From Streptomyces sp. DG2A-72 (GTDB lineage: Bacteria > Actinomycetota > Actinomycetes > Streptomycetales > Streptomycetaceae): a stretch of DNA of 64,000 bases. Shown here one piece after another: positions 31,912 to 40,531 of this stretch. The stretch is from NCBI RefSeq assembly GCF_030499575.1, contig NZ_JASTLC010000001.1, positions 6,720,001 through 6,784,000 of the forward strand, read 5' to 3'. Within the stretch, counting starts at the first letter, position 1. The number at the start of each line of letters is the position of its first letter. Made by a program: the position numbers and the translations under genes. The notes under the pieces were generated by a model. The model made no database searches. It was given only the letters and a program-made list of their open reading frames with translations, and had not been told where the DNA came from.

Positions 31912-34356
31912 TCAGCCCTCCGCGGGCTCCGCGGCGGCCGTGGCCTTACGCGTGCGGCGCGGCTTCGGCTCCGTGGTCTCCGGCGCCTCGGTGGCCGCCG
32001 TGGCCTTGCGGGTACGGCGGCGCGGAGCGGCAGCCTCCGGCTCCTGCGTGGCCTGCGCCGGAATCTCCGCTGTCTCGACGGTGGCGGCGGCCTTGCGGGT
32101 ACGGCGGACCTTGGGCTTGGCTTCCTCCGTGCCGTCGACGGCGTCGACCGCGGCCGTGGCCTTGCGGGTGCGGCGCGGCTTGGGCTCCGTGGCTTCCGGC
32201 GCCTCGGTGGTGGCGGCAGCCTTGCGCGTACGGCGCGGCTTGGCCTCCGTGCCTTCGGCCGTGTCGACCGCTGCTTCGGCGGCGGCCGTGGTCTTACGGG
32301 TGCGGCGGACCTTGGGCTTGGCTTCCTCCGTGCCGTCGGCGGTGTCGACCGCGGTCTCGGCCGCCGTCTTCCGCGCCCGGCGCGGCTTCGCCTCGGTGGA
32401 CTCCGGTGCCTCGGTGGTGGCGGCAGCCTTGCGCGTACGGCGCGGCTTGGCCTCCGTGGCCTCGGCCGTGTCGGTCGCCACCTCGGCGGCGGCCGTCTTC
32501 TTGCGGGTGCGCCGGGGCTTGGGCTCCTCCGCGCTCTCCGCCGTGTCGACCGCGGTCTCCGCGGCGGCCGTGGCCTTGCGGGTGCGGCGGCGCGGGGCGG
32601 GAGCCTCGGTCTCGGGGGCCTCGGCAGCCGCCGGGGTCTCCGACACCTGCACGGCGGACGCGGCCTGCGTGTCCTCGGTGGCCGTCGCCGGCTCCGTCGA
32701 CTTGCGCGTACGGCGGCGGCGCGGCTTGGCCGGGGCCTCGGGGGCGTCCAGGGCGGGGCCCTCCGTGGTCGCTACGGCGGTTGCCGCGGGCTCGGTGGTC
32801 GGCTCCGTGGCCGTCGTCACCGGCTCCGCCGCTCCGCCGCGGGTGCGGCGACGCCGGCGCGGGGTGCGGGGAGAGGTCACGTCCTCCGCGGTGGTCTCCG
32901 ACGGGGTGTCCGTCGTGGGGGCCGTACCGCTGGGAGCCGTCTCGTCCAGTTCGGACCCGCCGCGCGTACGGCGGCGGCGACGCGGCGTACGGGCCGGGCG
33001 CTCACGGTCGGCGGAGCGGGATTCGTCCCGGCCGCCACGACCACCACGGCCGCGCGGACCGCCACGTCCGCCCGTCTCGCCGAGGTCCTCGACCTCCTCC
33101 GCCGCGAGCCCGGCGCGCGTGCGCTCCGAGCGCGGCAGGACACCCTTGGTGCCCGCGGGGATGTTCAGCTCCTCGAAGAAGTGCGGGGAGCTGGAGTACG
33201 TCTCCGCCGGGTCGTTGAAGTTCAGCTCCAGCGCCTTGTTGATCAGCTGCCAGCGCGGGATGTCGTCCCAGTCGACGAGGGTGATCGCGATGCCCTTGGC
33301 GCCAGCGCGGCCCGTACGGCCGATGCGGTGCAGGTACGTCTTCTCGTCCTCGGGGGACTGGTAGTTGATGACGTGCGTCACGCCCTCGACGTCGATGCCG
33401 CGCGCGGCCACGTCGGTGCAGACGAGCACGTCCACCTTGCCGTTGCGGAACGCCCGCAGCGCCTGCTCGCGGGCGCCCTGGCCGAGGTCGCCGTGGACCG
33501 CGCCGGAGGCGAAGCCGCGCTGCTGCAGCTGGTCGGCGAGGTCCGCCGCCGTCCGCTTGGTGCGGCAGAAGACCATCACGAGACCGCGGCCGTCGGCCTG
33601 CAGTATCCGCGAGACCATCTCCGGCTTGTCCATGTTGTGCGCGCGGTAGACGAACTGCGCGGTGTTGCGGACCGTCTGGCCCTCGTCGTCCGGCGCGGTG
33701 GCGCGGATGTGCGTGGGCTGCGACATGTAGCGGCGCGCGAGACCGATGACCGCGCCCGGCATGGTCGCCGAGAACAGCATCGTCTGACGACGGGCCGGCA
33801 GCATGTTGATGATCTTCTCGACGTCGGGCAGGAAGCCCAGGTCGAGCATCTCGTCGGCCTCGTCGAGGACGAGCGCCTTGATGTGCTTGAGGTTGAGCTT
33901 CTTCTGGCCCGCGAGGTCGAGCAGCCGGCCCGGGGTGCCGACGACGACGTCGATGCCCTTCTTGAGGGCCTCGACCTGAGGCTCGTACGCCCGGCCGCCG
34001 TAGATGGCGAGCACCCGGACGTTGCGCACCTTGCCCGCGGTCAGCAGGTCGTTCGTCACCTGGGTGCACAGCTCGCGCGTGGGGACCACGACGAGTGCCT
34101 GCGGGGCGTCGGTGAGGGCCTCGGGCTTGGCGCGGCCCGCCTCGACGTCGGCGGGGACGGTGACGCGCTCGAGAAGCGGAAGGCCGAAGCCCAGCGTCTT
34201 GCCGGTGCCGGTCTTGGCCTGGCCGATGACGTCGGTGCCCGAGAGGGCGACGGGGAGCGTCATCTCCTGGATGGGGAAGGGGTTGATGATGCCGACGGCT
34301 TCAAGGGCCTCGGCGGTCTCGGGAAGGATGCCGAGCTCTCGGAAAGTAGTAGTCAG
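31912..34356 (-). CDS. DEAD-box RNA helicase with long basic repeat tail and probable CTG start
   Basis: 814 residues if started at CTG 34356 (LTTTFRELGILPETAEAL). Helicase motifs are complete: AKTGTGKTLGFGLPL, VPTRELC, GTPGRLLD, LDEADEMLDLGF, FSATMPG, ARGIDVEGVTHVINY and HRIGRTGRAG. After residue 450 a disordered tail of about 360 residues carries three RRRRRTRGG-like boxes and 11 copies of an R(T/A)RK box spaced by acidic Ala/Thr-rich linkers. No ATG/GTG/TTG lies between the conserved N-terminus and a far-upstream, Arg-rich reading to 34584, hence the CTG proposal; AGAGG lies seven bases before it. It likely remodels structured RNA, for example in cold. Confidence 0.9.
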   Translation of the reverse strand: MTTTFRELGILPETAEALEAVGIINPFPIQEMTLPVALSGTDVIGQAKTGTGKTLGFGLPLLERVTVPADVEAGRAKPEALTDAPQALVVVPTRELCTQVTNDLLTAGKVRNVRVLAIYGGRAYEPQVEALKKGIDVVVGTPGRLLDLAGQKKLNLKHIKALVLDEADEMLDLGFLPDVEKIINMLPARRQTMLFSATMPGAVIGLARRYMSQPTHIRATAPDDEGQTVRNTAQFVYRAHNMDKPEMVSRILQADGRGLVMVFCRTKRTAADLADQLQQRGFASGAVHGDLGQGAREQALRAFRNGKVDVLVCTDVAARGIDVEGVTHVINYQSPEDEKTYLHRIGRTGRAGAKGIAITLVDWDDIPRWQLINKALELNFNDPAETYSSSPHFFEELNIPAGTKGVLPRSERTRAGLAAEEVEDLGETGGRGGPRGRGGRGGRDESRSADRERPARTPRRRRRTRGGSELDETAPSGTAPTTDTPSETTAEDVTSPRTPRRRRRTRGGAAEPVTTATEPTTEPAATAVATTEGPALDAPEAPAKPRRRRTRKSTEPATATEDTQAASAVQVSETPAAAEAPETEAPAPRRRTRKATAAAETAVDTAESAEEPKPRRTRKKTAAAEVATDTAEATEAKPRRTRKAAATTEAPESTEAKPRRARKTAAETAVDTADGTEEAKPKVRRTRKTTAAAEAAVDTAEGTEAKPRRTRKAAATTEAPEATEPKPRRTRKATAAVDAVDGTEEAKPKVRRTRKAAATVETAEIPAQATQEPEAAAPRRRTRKATAATEAPETTEPKPRRTRKATAAAEPAEG

Positions 34357-34777
34357 GGTGCTGCCTCTTCTGTGTACGCGGCGCGAGGCGAGCGCGGGGG
34401 TCGTGTCAGACCGTGCCGGGGACGTCGGCTGCCGTACGGCGAGCCGTATGGCACGGGAGACCTCTGCCGACGCTCTAGCGCTCGAACCGCTGAGGGTCCC
34501 TCCAGGCTTTGTACGCAGAGTGCCGTACGGCCGTGGAGAGCTGTCTGGTCGGAGCCGATCGGGCCACCGACCGGGCATCCTCATACGTGCGGCCTGTCGA
34601 GTAACCGTCGAGCTACGTCGATGTACTCAGCAGGCGCATTACCACCATACCCCGGAAACGCGCACATGCGATGGCCGATTAGGTCACGTTGTTGTCGTCA
34701 CACCACTTCACGTAGTCGTCGTCACAGTGACTGACCAGGGACTTCCTTAGTGCGGCGAGCGGGCTATTGTGCGCTTC
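34357..34777. other. Divergent region upstream of the helicase and ferritin-like genes
   Basis: 421 bases. A minus-strand TATGGT box near 34650 implies a helicase leader of roughly 290 bases, and the plus-strand TATTGT at 34765 serves the ferritin-like gene. A short minus-strand frame ending at 34679 (SHCDDDYVKWCDDNNVT) has an unusual composition but no certain start. The leader contains several inverted repeats, for example GCCGTACGGC and its copies. Confidence 0.45.
34765..34770 (+). promoter_or_regulatory. Candidate -10 box for leaderless ferritin-like mRNA
   Basis: TATTGT seven bases before the ATG at 34778; no Shine-Dalgarno between. Confidence 0.4.
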
Positions 34778-35524
34778 ATGACGACCTCTGACAAGCCTGA
34801 CAACGCCTCCGACGCCCCCGCCGAAGCCACCGGAGTCGCCGCCCAGGACTGGGCGAAGGCCGCCGCCGACCCGCAGTACCGCGCCGCGGTCGTCGACCTG
34901 CTCGGCGCGCTCGCCTATGGGGAGCTGGCCGCGTTCGAGCGGCTGGCGGAGGACGCCAAGCTGGCGCCGACGCTGGCGGACAAGGCGGAGCTGGCGAAGA
35001 TGGCGTCGGCCGAGTTCCACCACTTCGAGCGGTTGCGCGACCGGCTCACGGAGATCGGTGAGGAGCCGACTCGGGCCATGGAGCCGTTCGTCGCCGCGCT
35101 GGACGGCTTCCATAAGCAGACGGCGCCTTCGGACTGGCTGGAGGGGCTGGTCAAGGCGTACGTCGGCGACTCGATCGCCAGCGACTTCTACCGTGAGGTT
35201 GCCGCGCGGCTCGACGCGGACACGCGTGAACTCGTCCTGGCTGTGCTGGACGACACCGGGCACGCCGGGTTCGCCGTGGAGAAGGTGCGGGCGGCGATCG
35301 ATGCGGATCCGCGGGTGGGTGGGCGGCTCGCGCTGTGGGCGCGGCGGCTGATGGGCGAGGCGCTGTCGCAGTCCCAGCGGGTGGTGGCCGACCGGGATGC
35401 GTTGTCGACGATGCTGGTGGGTGGGGTTGCCGACGGGTTCGATCTCGCTGAGGTCGGGAGGATGTTCTCGCGGATCACTGAGGCGCATACGAAGCGGATG
35501 GCTGCGTTGGGGTTGGCGGCGTAG
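34778..35524 (+). CDS. Ferritin-like domain protein
   Basis: 248 residues, nearly all alpha-helical. ALAYGELAAFERLAEDA, then MASAEFHHFERLRDRL (E-x2-H type ligand set), and later VYVGDSIASDFYREVA-like and LDDTGHAGFAVEKV provide the pairs of Glu/His expected of a di-iron four-helix bundle related to MiaE-like hydroxylases. Reaction unknown. The start is ATG 34778; a GTG at 34769 is in frame but lies in the -10 region. Confidence 0.82.
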   Translation: MTTSDKPDNASDAPAEATGVAAQDWAKAAADPQYRAAVVDLLGALAYGELAAFERLAEDAKLAPTLADKAELAKMASAEFHHFERLRDRLTEIGEEPTRAMEPFVAALDGFHKQTAPSDWLEGLVKAYVGDSIASDFYREVAARLDADTRELVLAVLDDTGHAGFAVEKVRAAIDADPRVGGRLALWARRLMGEALSQSQRVVADRDALSTMLVGGVADGFDLAEVGRMFSRITEAHTKRMAALGLAA

Positions 35525-35558
35525 CGCTCCGTGGGGGGTGCTTCTGTTGATTCGCGGC

Positions 35559-35609
35559 TGCGGCCGGTGGGGGCTTGTCGCGCAGTTCCCCGCGCCCCTT
35601 TCGGGGCGC
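35559..35609 (+). repeat. Dispersed intergenic repeat, copy D
   Basis: Core GCTTGTCGCGCAGTTCCCCG then CGCCCC, ending with the same 7-bp hairpin as copy A. Confidence 0.75.
35592..35609. terminator. Repeat-derived terminator after the ferritin-like gene
   Basis: GCGCCCC / GGGGCGC with loop TTTC, identical in stem to the hairpin at the tag stop codon. Confidence 0.6.
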
Positions 35610-35637
35610 TTGCCTGGACGGCGTTGTCAGTCAGGGT

Positions 35638-35910
35638 CTACGCCGTTGCTGACTGTCGCCTCAGTTTTCCCGTGGGGCGCACCAGCAGGGACAGGGACGC
35701 TGCGGAGACGGTTGTCGCGCCGGTCAGGATCAGGAGGACGTTGCCTGCGTCCAGGGCGCTGTGGGTGAGGAAGGCGCCGAAGAGGGCGCCTGCTGCGCCG
35801 GTCGGGAGGACCAGGGAGCGGGCGGGGAGGCGGTGCGAGAGGCGGTGCATCGCGGCCCAGGCCAGTGCGAGGCCGAGCACTGCGGAGCCGAGCGCTTCCA
35901 AGATCATCAC
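35638..35910 (-). CDS. Small membrane protein
   Basis: 90 residues from the GTG at 35910 (or ATG at 35907), preceded by GGGAGGG. Three hydrophobic segments: LEALGSAVLGLALAWAAM, LPTGAAGALFGAFL and AGNVLLILTGATTVSAASL. Short basic C-terminus. Family not recognised. It is convergent to the ferritin-like gene. Confidence 0.7.
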   Translation of the reverse strand: MMILEALGSAVLGLALAWAAMHRLSHRLPARSLVLPTGAAGALFGAFLTHSALDAGNVLLILTGATTVSAASLSLLVRPTGKLRRQSATA

Positions 35911-36037
35911 GGGGTCCCTCCCACACGGCCTGCCTGCGCACCACGGACGTAGCCCGTCATACCCGTGACCTGCGGAATGCAATCCTCGCGTGTGCTCGAT
36001 ATGTGCTCCGCCCGTGAAGGAAATCGGCCAGGGGACA

Positions 36038-36077
36038 GGGAAGGGCCCGGCAGTCGAGCGACCGCCGGGCCCTTTCC
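36038..36077 (-). terminator. Terminator after the DUF3107 gene
   Basis: 14-bp stem GGGAAGGGCCCGGC / GCCGGGCCCTTTCC with one G-T pair; an outer GTGAAGG / CCTTCAC pair can extend it. Confidence 0.75.
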
Positions 36078-36088
36078 TTCACACGTGA

Positions 36089-36316
36089 CTACAGCGCGCC
36101 GAAGCCCACCTTGCGCGGCGCCGGCTCGCCGAGCTCGACGTAGGCGAGGCGGTCCGCCGGGACCAGGACCTTGCGGCCGTGCTCGTCCACGAGGCTCAGC
36201 AGCGCCGACTTGCCGGCCAGCGCGTCGGACACCGCCCGCTCGACCTCCTCGGCACTCTGACCGCTCTCCAGAACGATCTCGCGGGGCGCGTGCTGCACGC
36301 CGATCTTGACCTCCAC
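36089..36316 (-). CDS. DUF3107 small conserved protein
   Basis: 75 residues from the GTG at 36316, with GGAGGGA eight bases upstream: EVKIGVQHAPREIVLESGQS and so on to PRKVGFGAL. The family is restricted to actinomycetes and structurally unassigned by me. It is adjacent to a TetR regulator on the same strand, as in M. tuberculosis (from memory). Confidence 0.93.
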   Translation of the reverse strand: MEVKIGVQHAPREIVLESGQSAEEVERAVSDALAGKSALLSLVDEHGRKVLVPADRLAYVELGEPAPRKVGFGAL

Positions 36317-36486
36317 GGCTATGTCCCTCCGACGGTCAGTTAAGTGCGCGACCTTCCGCGCCGTACGCAGCACACATTAGCCCGGTGAGGGGATGTACAC
36401 GTTGCGCAGGGGAACGCCAGGAGCGAACAGCGGGCGGGAACAAACGGACGGTCATGGTGCCTCGGTGCCTTGGTGCCGTACGGCGG

Positions 36487-37128
36487 TCAGTGGTGCTCGC
36501 TGCCGTGCAGCGGGAAGCCGGCGATGCCCCGCCAGGCCAGTGAGGTCAGCAGCTGGACCGCCTGGTCGCGCGGGACGCTGCGGTCGCTGTGCAGCCAGGA
36601 GCGTGCCACCACTTGGGCGAGGCCGCCGAGACCGGAGGCGAGCAGCATCGACTCGGCGCGCGAGAGGCCGGTGTCCTCGGCGATGACGTCGCAGATCGCC
36701 TCGGCGCACTCGTTGGTGACCTTGTCGACGCGCTCGCGCACCGCGGGCTCGTTCGTCAGGTCGGACTCGAAGACCAGGCGGAAGGCGCCGCCGTCGTCCT
36801 CGACGTACGCGAAGTACGCGTCCATCGTCGCCCGTACGCGCTGCTTGTTGTCGGTCGTCGACGCGAGCGCGTGGCGTACGGCCTGGATCAGGGACTCGCA
36901 GTGCTGGTCCAGCAGGGCGAGGTAGAGGTCGAGCTTGCCCGGGAAGTGCTGGTAGAGCACCGGCTTGCTGACGCCGGCGCGCTCGGCGATGTCGTCCATC
37001 GCGGCCGCGTGGTAGCCCTGTGCCACGAAGACTTCCTGGGCGGCGCCCAGCAACTGGTTCCGCCGGGCCCGGCGCGGCAGGCGCGTGCCCCTCGGGCGTG
37101 CCGCCTCTGTCTGCTCGATGGCTGTCAC
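36487..37128 (-). CDS. TetR-family transcriptional regulator
   Basis: 213 residues from GTG 37128 with GGGAGG upstream. The N-terminal helix-turn-helix is clear (RNQLLGAAQEVFVAQGYHAAAMDDIAERAGVSKPVLYQHFPGK read in short segments: MDDIAERAGVSKPVLYQHF). The C-terminal ligand domain has DNKQRVRATMDAYFAYVED. Target unknown; the DUF3107 gene lies downstream. Confidence 0.92.
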   Translation of the reverse strand: MTAIEQTEAARPRGTRLPRRARRNQLLGAAQEVFVAQGYHAAAMDDIAERAGVSKPVLYQHFPGKLDLYLALLDQHCESLIQAVRHALASTTDNKQRVRATMDAYFAYVEDDGGAFRLVFESDLTNEPAVRERVDKVTNECAEAICDVIAEDTGLSRAESMLLASGLGGLAQVVARSWLHSDRSVPRDQAVQLLTSLAWRGIAGFPLHGSEHH

Positions 37129-37299
37129 GCCGCCTCCCAAAGTCGTCCACTTGCGGTGTGCGCCGCGCGGCCATCGTACTTTTCGGTAACCGTGGTGTGC
37201 GCGGTGCGAGCGCAGAATTTCACGGACCGGACGGCTACGAAAGCGGTGTGAAGGGTTTCAAACAGGGGTGGGTCGGGCATTGTGCCGCCTCATTGCTGC

Positions 37300-37521
37300 T
37301 CACCGGTAGTCGTCCTCGTCCAGTGACACCACGCGGGCCTGTTCCAGCAGATCCGCCTCGCTGGCGCGGTCCGGCTCCACGCCGTTCAGCGAGTCGTCGC
37401 GATCCGGCGCGACATCGGCCTGCTGCTCGGCGGCATCGCCTTCCGGGGCCTCGACGTCGATCTCCTCGTCGCTCTCCTCGATCTCCTCGAAGGTGTCGGG
37501 ATCGGTCGGGTCTACGGCCAT
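37300..37521 (-). CDS. Small acidic protein
   Basis: 73 residues with about 40 percent Asp and Glu (for example DTFEEIEESDEEIDVEAPEG, ending ARVVSLDEDDYR). Likely unfolded alone. The ATG at 37521 has AAGGGAG upstream, and the frame is conserved-looking despite the low complexity. Function unknown; it is divergent from the LipV-like hydrolase. Confidence 0.78.
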   Translation of the reverse strand: MAVDPTDPDTFEEIEESDEEIDVEAPEGDAAEQQADVAPDRDDSLNGVEPDRASEADLLEQARVVSLDEDDYR

Positions 37522-37767
37522 GACGGGCTCCCTTCCTACGAACGTCCCTGGGAAAGCAGGGGCCACATGCGGGTGCCCTCTGTACGAGCCTAGGAGACAC
37601 CCGATCCGGACGCTATGCGATCCGCGTCCGGATCGTGACGCGGTGCGTCCGCGCGGGGGGAGCGGGGGGGGATGATTGTCCTGATTCGCGCGTGGCAGGG
37701 CACAGGCTCCCGTGATTCGCGCGGGGCTTGTGATGGCGAACACGTGAACCACTGCGTGATCGTCTCG

Positions 37768-37773
37768 TAACAT
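37768..37773 (+). promoter_or_regulatory. Candidate -10 box for leaderless hydrolase mRNA
   Basis: TAACAT six bases before the ATG at 37780; no Shine-Dalgarno between. Confidence 0.4.
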
Positions 37774-37779
37774 TGCTGC

Positions 37780-38778
37780 ATGTCTTCGACCGAGCTTCCG
37801 TCCGCACCGGCCAGCAGTGCGCTCCCGAAAGTGGCGCCCGTCAGGGTCGCGGAGGGCGAGCGGCTCAGGTCGGTGCGGCTGCCGGGAATCACGCTGACGG
37901 TCCGGTCGAGGCCCGCGGCCCGCGCAGGTCTGCCGCCCGCGCTGTACGTCCATGGACTGGGCGGTTCCTCGCAGAACTGGTCGGGGTTCATGCAGCTGCT
38001 CGATGCGCATGTCGACAGCGAGGCCCTCGATCTGCCGGGCTTCGGCGATTCCCCGCCACCGGACGACGGCGACTACTCCATCACCGCCCATGCCCGCGCG
38101 GTGATCCGTTATCTCGACTCCTCCGGGCGCGGGCCCGTGCACCTCTTCGGCAACTCGCTCGGCGGCGCGGTCACCACCCGCGTCGCCGCCGTGCGCCCCG
38201 ATCTGGTCCGTACGCTCACGCTCGTGTCGCCCGCGCTTCCGGAACTGCGTATCCAGCCCACCGCCGTCCCGACGGCCCTGCTGGCGCTGCCCGGTGTGGC
38301 GGCCCTGTTCACCCGGTACAGCAGGGACTGGTCCGCGGAGCAGCGGGTGCGCGGGGTGATGGCGCTCTGCTACGGCGATCGCGGGCGCGTGACGCCCGAG
38401 GAGTTCGACAACGCCGTGGAGGAGATGGCACGGCGGCTGCAACTGCCGTACTTCTGGGACGCGTTGGCGCGCTCCGCGCGCGGGATCGTCAACGCGTACA
38501 CGCTGGGCGGCCAGCACGGGCTGTGGCGCCAGGCCGAGCGCGTCCTCGCGCCGACCCTTCTCATATACGGCGGCCGGGACCAGCTCGTCGGCTACCGCAT
38601 GAGCCAGAGGGCGGCCCGTTCCTTCCGCTCCTCCCGGCTGGTGTCCTTGCCGGACGCCGGACACGTGGCCATGATGGAGTACCCCGAGGTGGTGGCGCGG
38701 GCCTTCCAGGAACTCCTCGCCGACAGCGGTGAGTTGAGTGCCGTCACGGGGACCGCCGTCGAGACCGCGGGGAGCTGA
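37780..38778 (+). CDS. Alpha/beta hydrolase (LipV-like)
   Basis: 332 residues: YVHGLGGSSQNWSGFM, LFGNSLGGAVTTRVAA (nucleophile Ser), YGGRDQLVGYRM (acid) and DAGHVAMMEYPE (His). The position upstream of the DUF3152 and MoeZ genes corresponds to the lipase LipV region of mycobacteria. Cytosolic by sequence. Eight bases separate its stop from the GTG of the DUF3152 gene, so the two are likely co-transcribed. Confidence 0.9.
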   Translation: MSSTELPSAPASSALPKVAPVRVAEGERLRSVRLPGITLTVRSRPAARAGLPPALYVHGLGGSSQNWSGFMQLLDAHVDSEALDLPGFGDSPPPDDGDYSITAHARAVIRYLDSSGRGPVHLFGNSLGGAVTTRVAAVRPDLVRTLTLVSPALPELRIQPTAVPTALLALPGVAALFTRYSRDWSAEQRVRGVMALCYGDRGRVTPEEFDNAVEEMARRLQLPYFWDALARSARGIVNAYTLGGQHGLWRQAERVLAPTLLIYGGRDQLVGYRMSQRAARSFRSSRLVSLPDAGHVAMMEYPEVVARAFQELLADSGELSAVTGTAVETAGS

Positions 38779-38786
38779 GGGGCGAG

Positions 38787-40286
38787 GTGGGACGCCACAG
38801 TCGGCGCGGATCTGCGCCCAAGGGCGCGGTCAAGGGTGATTCCGACGGCACTCCGGCGCCTCGGAGTGCGCCGAGGGTTCCTGACGGTTCCTCTCCTCTG
38901 GGTGCACCGAGGCTTCCTGACGGGACGCCGGCGCATGGCTTTCCGAGGCTTGCGGAGGGGGCACCGGCTCGGGGAGTTCCCAGGGTTCCCGACGGCACGC
39001 CGGCCCATGGCTTTCCGAGGCTTCCCGACGGAACTCCCGCGCATGGTTTCCCGCGGCTTCCCGACGGTACGCCTGCCCATGGCACCCCGCGGCTTCCCGA
39101 CGGCACTCCCGCTCACGGCACCCCCCGTTACGCCGACGGCACGCCCGCGCGTGGGGTCCCCCAAGTCCGGGGTGGCCACCCCGAGCAGCGGGAACCCGGC
39201 CAGGGCTGGGGTGAGCCGAGGGGGCGCGGTGGGGGCGGGTACGGGGCTGCGGCCGGGCCGGGCGCCTCGATACCGCGACAGCGGCAGGCGCCTCCAGGCG
39301 AGCCGCGCCAGGAGTACGTCGACGCCTTCGGCGAGAACGTCGACGTCTTCTCACGCCGTACGCCCGCCTCCGACCCGTATGCCTCCGTCACCGAATGGTC
39401 CGCCGCGGCGACCGGTATCGCGAACGACACCGAGGCCGACGCCGACGACGCGCCGCCCACCGGCGTGCCCGCACAGGCCAAGGGCGGCAAGGGGCGGACC
39501 TTCGCGGGGATCGCGGCCCTCGCGGTCACGACCGTGCTGGCCGTCGTCGTGGCCGGCCAGGTCATCGGGGGGCGCGACGACGACGTGCAGTCGCAGTCCG
39601 CCACCGACCAGGCCCGGGACGCCCGTGACGGTGCGTCGCGCGCGGACGGGCGGCCGACGCCCTCCCCGCCGCCGAGCGAGGCGACGCTGACGTATGCGCA
39701 GAAGATGGACCGGAAGTACCCGCTCAGCGCCACGCTCGACGGCTCCGGCACGTTCGACGCGGTCGCCGGTATCGACAAGGCGCCGGGCACGGGACAGAAG
39801 TACACCTACCGCGTGGACGTGGAGCAGGGGCTCGGGCTCGACGGTGAACTCTTCGCGCAGGCCGTGCAGCAGACGCTCAACGACGACCGGAGCTGGGCCC
39901 ACAGGGGCGCCCGTACCTTCGAGCGCATCTACTCCGGCAAGCCCGACTTCGTGATCACGCTCGCCAGCCCCGGCACCACCGCCGAGTGGTGCGCCAAGTC
40001 CGGTCTGGACACGACCGAGGACAACGTGTCCTGCGACTCGGCGTCGACGGAACGCGTGATGATCAACGCGTATCGCTGGGCGCAGGGGGCGGAGACATAC
40101 GGCGATCAGATGTACGCGTACCGCCAAATGCTGATCAACCATGAGATCGGCCACCGGCTCGGCTACGGCCACGTCACCTGTGACAAGAACGGCGACCTCG
40201 CCCCGGTCATGCAGCAGCAGACCAAGTTCCTCGACCACGACGGGATCCGCTGCCGGGCCAACCCCTGGCCGTATCCCGGGAGTTGA
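38787..40286 (+). CDS. DUF3152 membrane protein with metzincin-type zinc motif and N-terminal tandem repeats
   Basis: 499 residues. Residues 20-128 are nine 12-residue repeats (consensus DGTPAHGFPRLP). A transmembrane helix (IAALAVTTVLAVVVAGQVIG, near 235-255) places the C-terminal domain outside. That domain holds HEIGHRLGYGH (residues 452-462), an exact HExxHxxGxxH zinc motif, and a downstream PVMQQQ that could be the Met-turn, the hallmarks of metzincin proteases. Activity is unproven. The GTG start has GAGGGG upstream. Confidence 0.9.
   Translation: MGRHSRRGSAPKGAVKGDSDGTPAPRSAPRVPDGSSPLGAPRLPDGTPAHGFPRLAEGAPARGVPRVPDGTPAHGFPRLPDGTPAHGFPRLPDGTPAHGTPRLPDGTPAHGTPRYADGTPARGVPQVRGGHPEQREPGQGWGEPRGRGGGGYGAAAGPGASIPRQRQAPPGEPRQEYVDAFGENVDVFSRRTPASDPYASVTEWSAAATGIANDTEADADDAPPTGVPAQAKGGKGRTFAGIAALAVTTVLAVVVAGQVIGGRDDDVQSQSATDQARDARDGASRADGRPTPSPPPSEATLTYAQKMDRKYPLSATLDGSGTFDAVAGIDKAPGTGQKYTYRVDVEQGLGLDGELFAQAVQQTLNDDRSWAHRGARTFERIYSGKPDFVITLASPGTTAEWCAKSGLDTTEDNVSCDSASTERVMINAYRWAQGAETYGDQMYAYRQMLINHEIGHRLGYGHVTCDKNGDLAPVMQQQTKFLDHDGIRCRANPWPYPGS
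38844..39170 (+). repeat. 36-bp coding tandem repeats in the DUF3152 gene
   Basis: Nine units of 36-39 bases encoding DGTPAHGFPRLP and variants. Units 5 and 6 are identical at protein level; the outer units diverge, indicating older duplication at the edges. Confidence 0.85.
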
Positions 40287-40531
40287 CAGAGCGATCAGGC
40301 GTGAGCCGGCCGTGGCCGGACGGGAGTTGGTCGCGATCTAACGAAGCGTAACTGCTTGATCTCTTAGCGCGATCGAACGCGATCCGCGCGGGAAAGTTAC
40401 GACCGTTCACCCCTTTTGGTGGCGTGATGGACAACCGTCCGTCGCGGCACCGCCTTGTCCGCATACGTTCTTCCCGCTGCGAGCCGTCGAGTCAACGGCG
40501 GCTCCCCATACGGGAGATCGGGGGTGCACTT

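Noticed and set aside
34357..34584. N-terminal extension of the DEAD-box helicase to an upstream ATG
   Set aside because: The 76 extra residues are Arg/Ser/Pro-rich without fold-like pattern and run through inverted repeats; CTG at 34356 fits the conserved N-terminus better.
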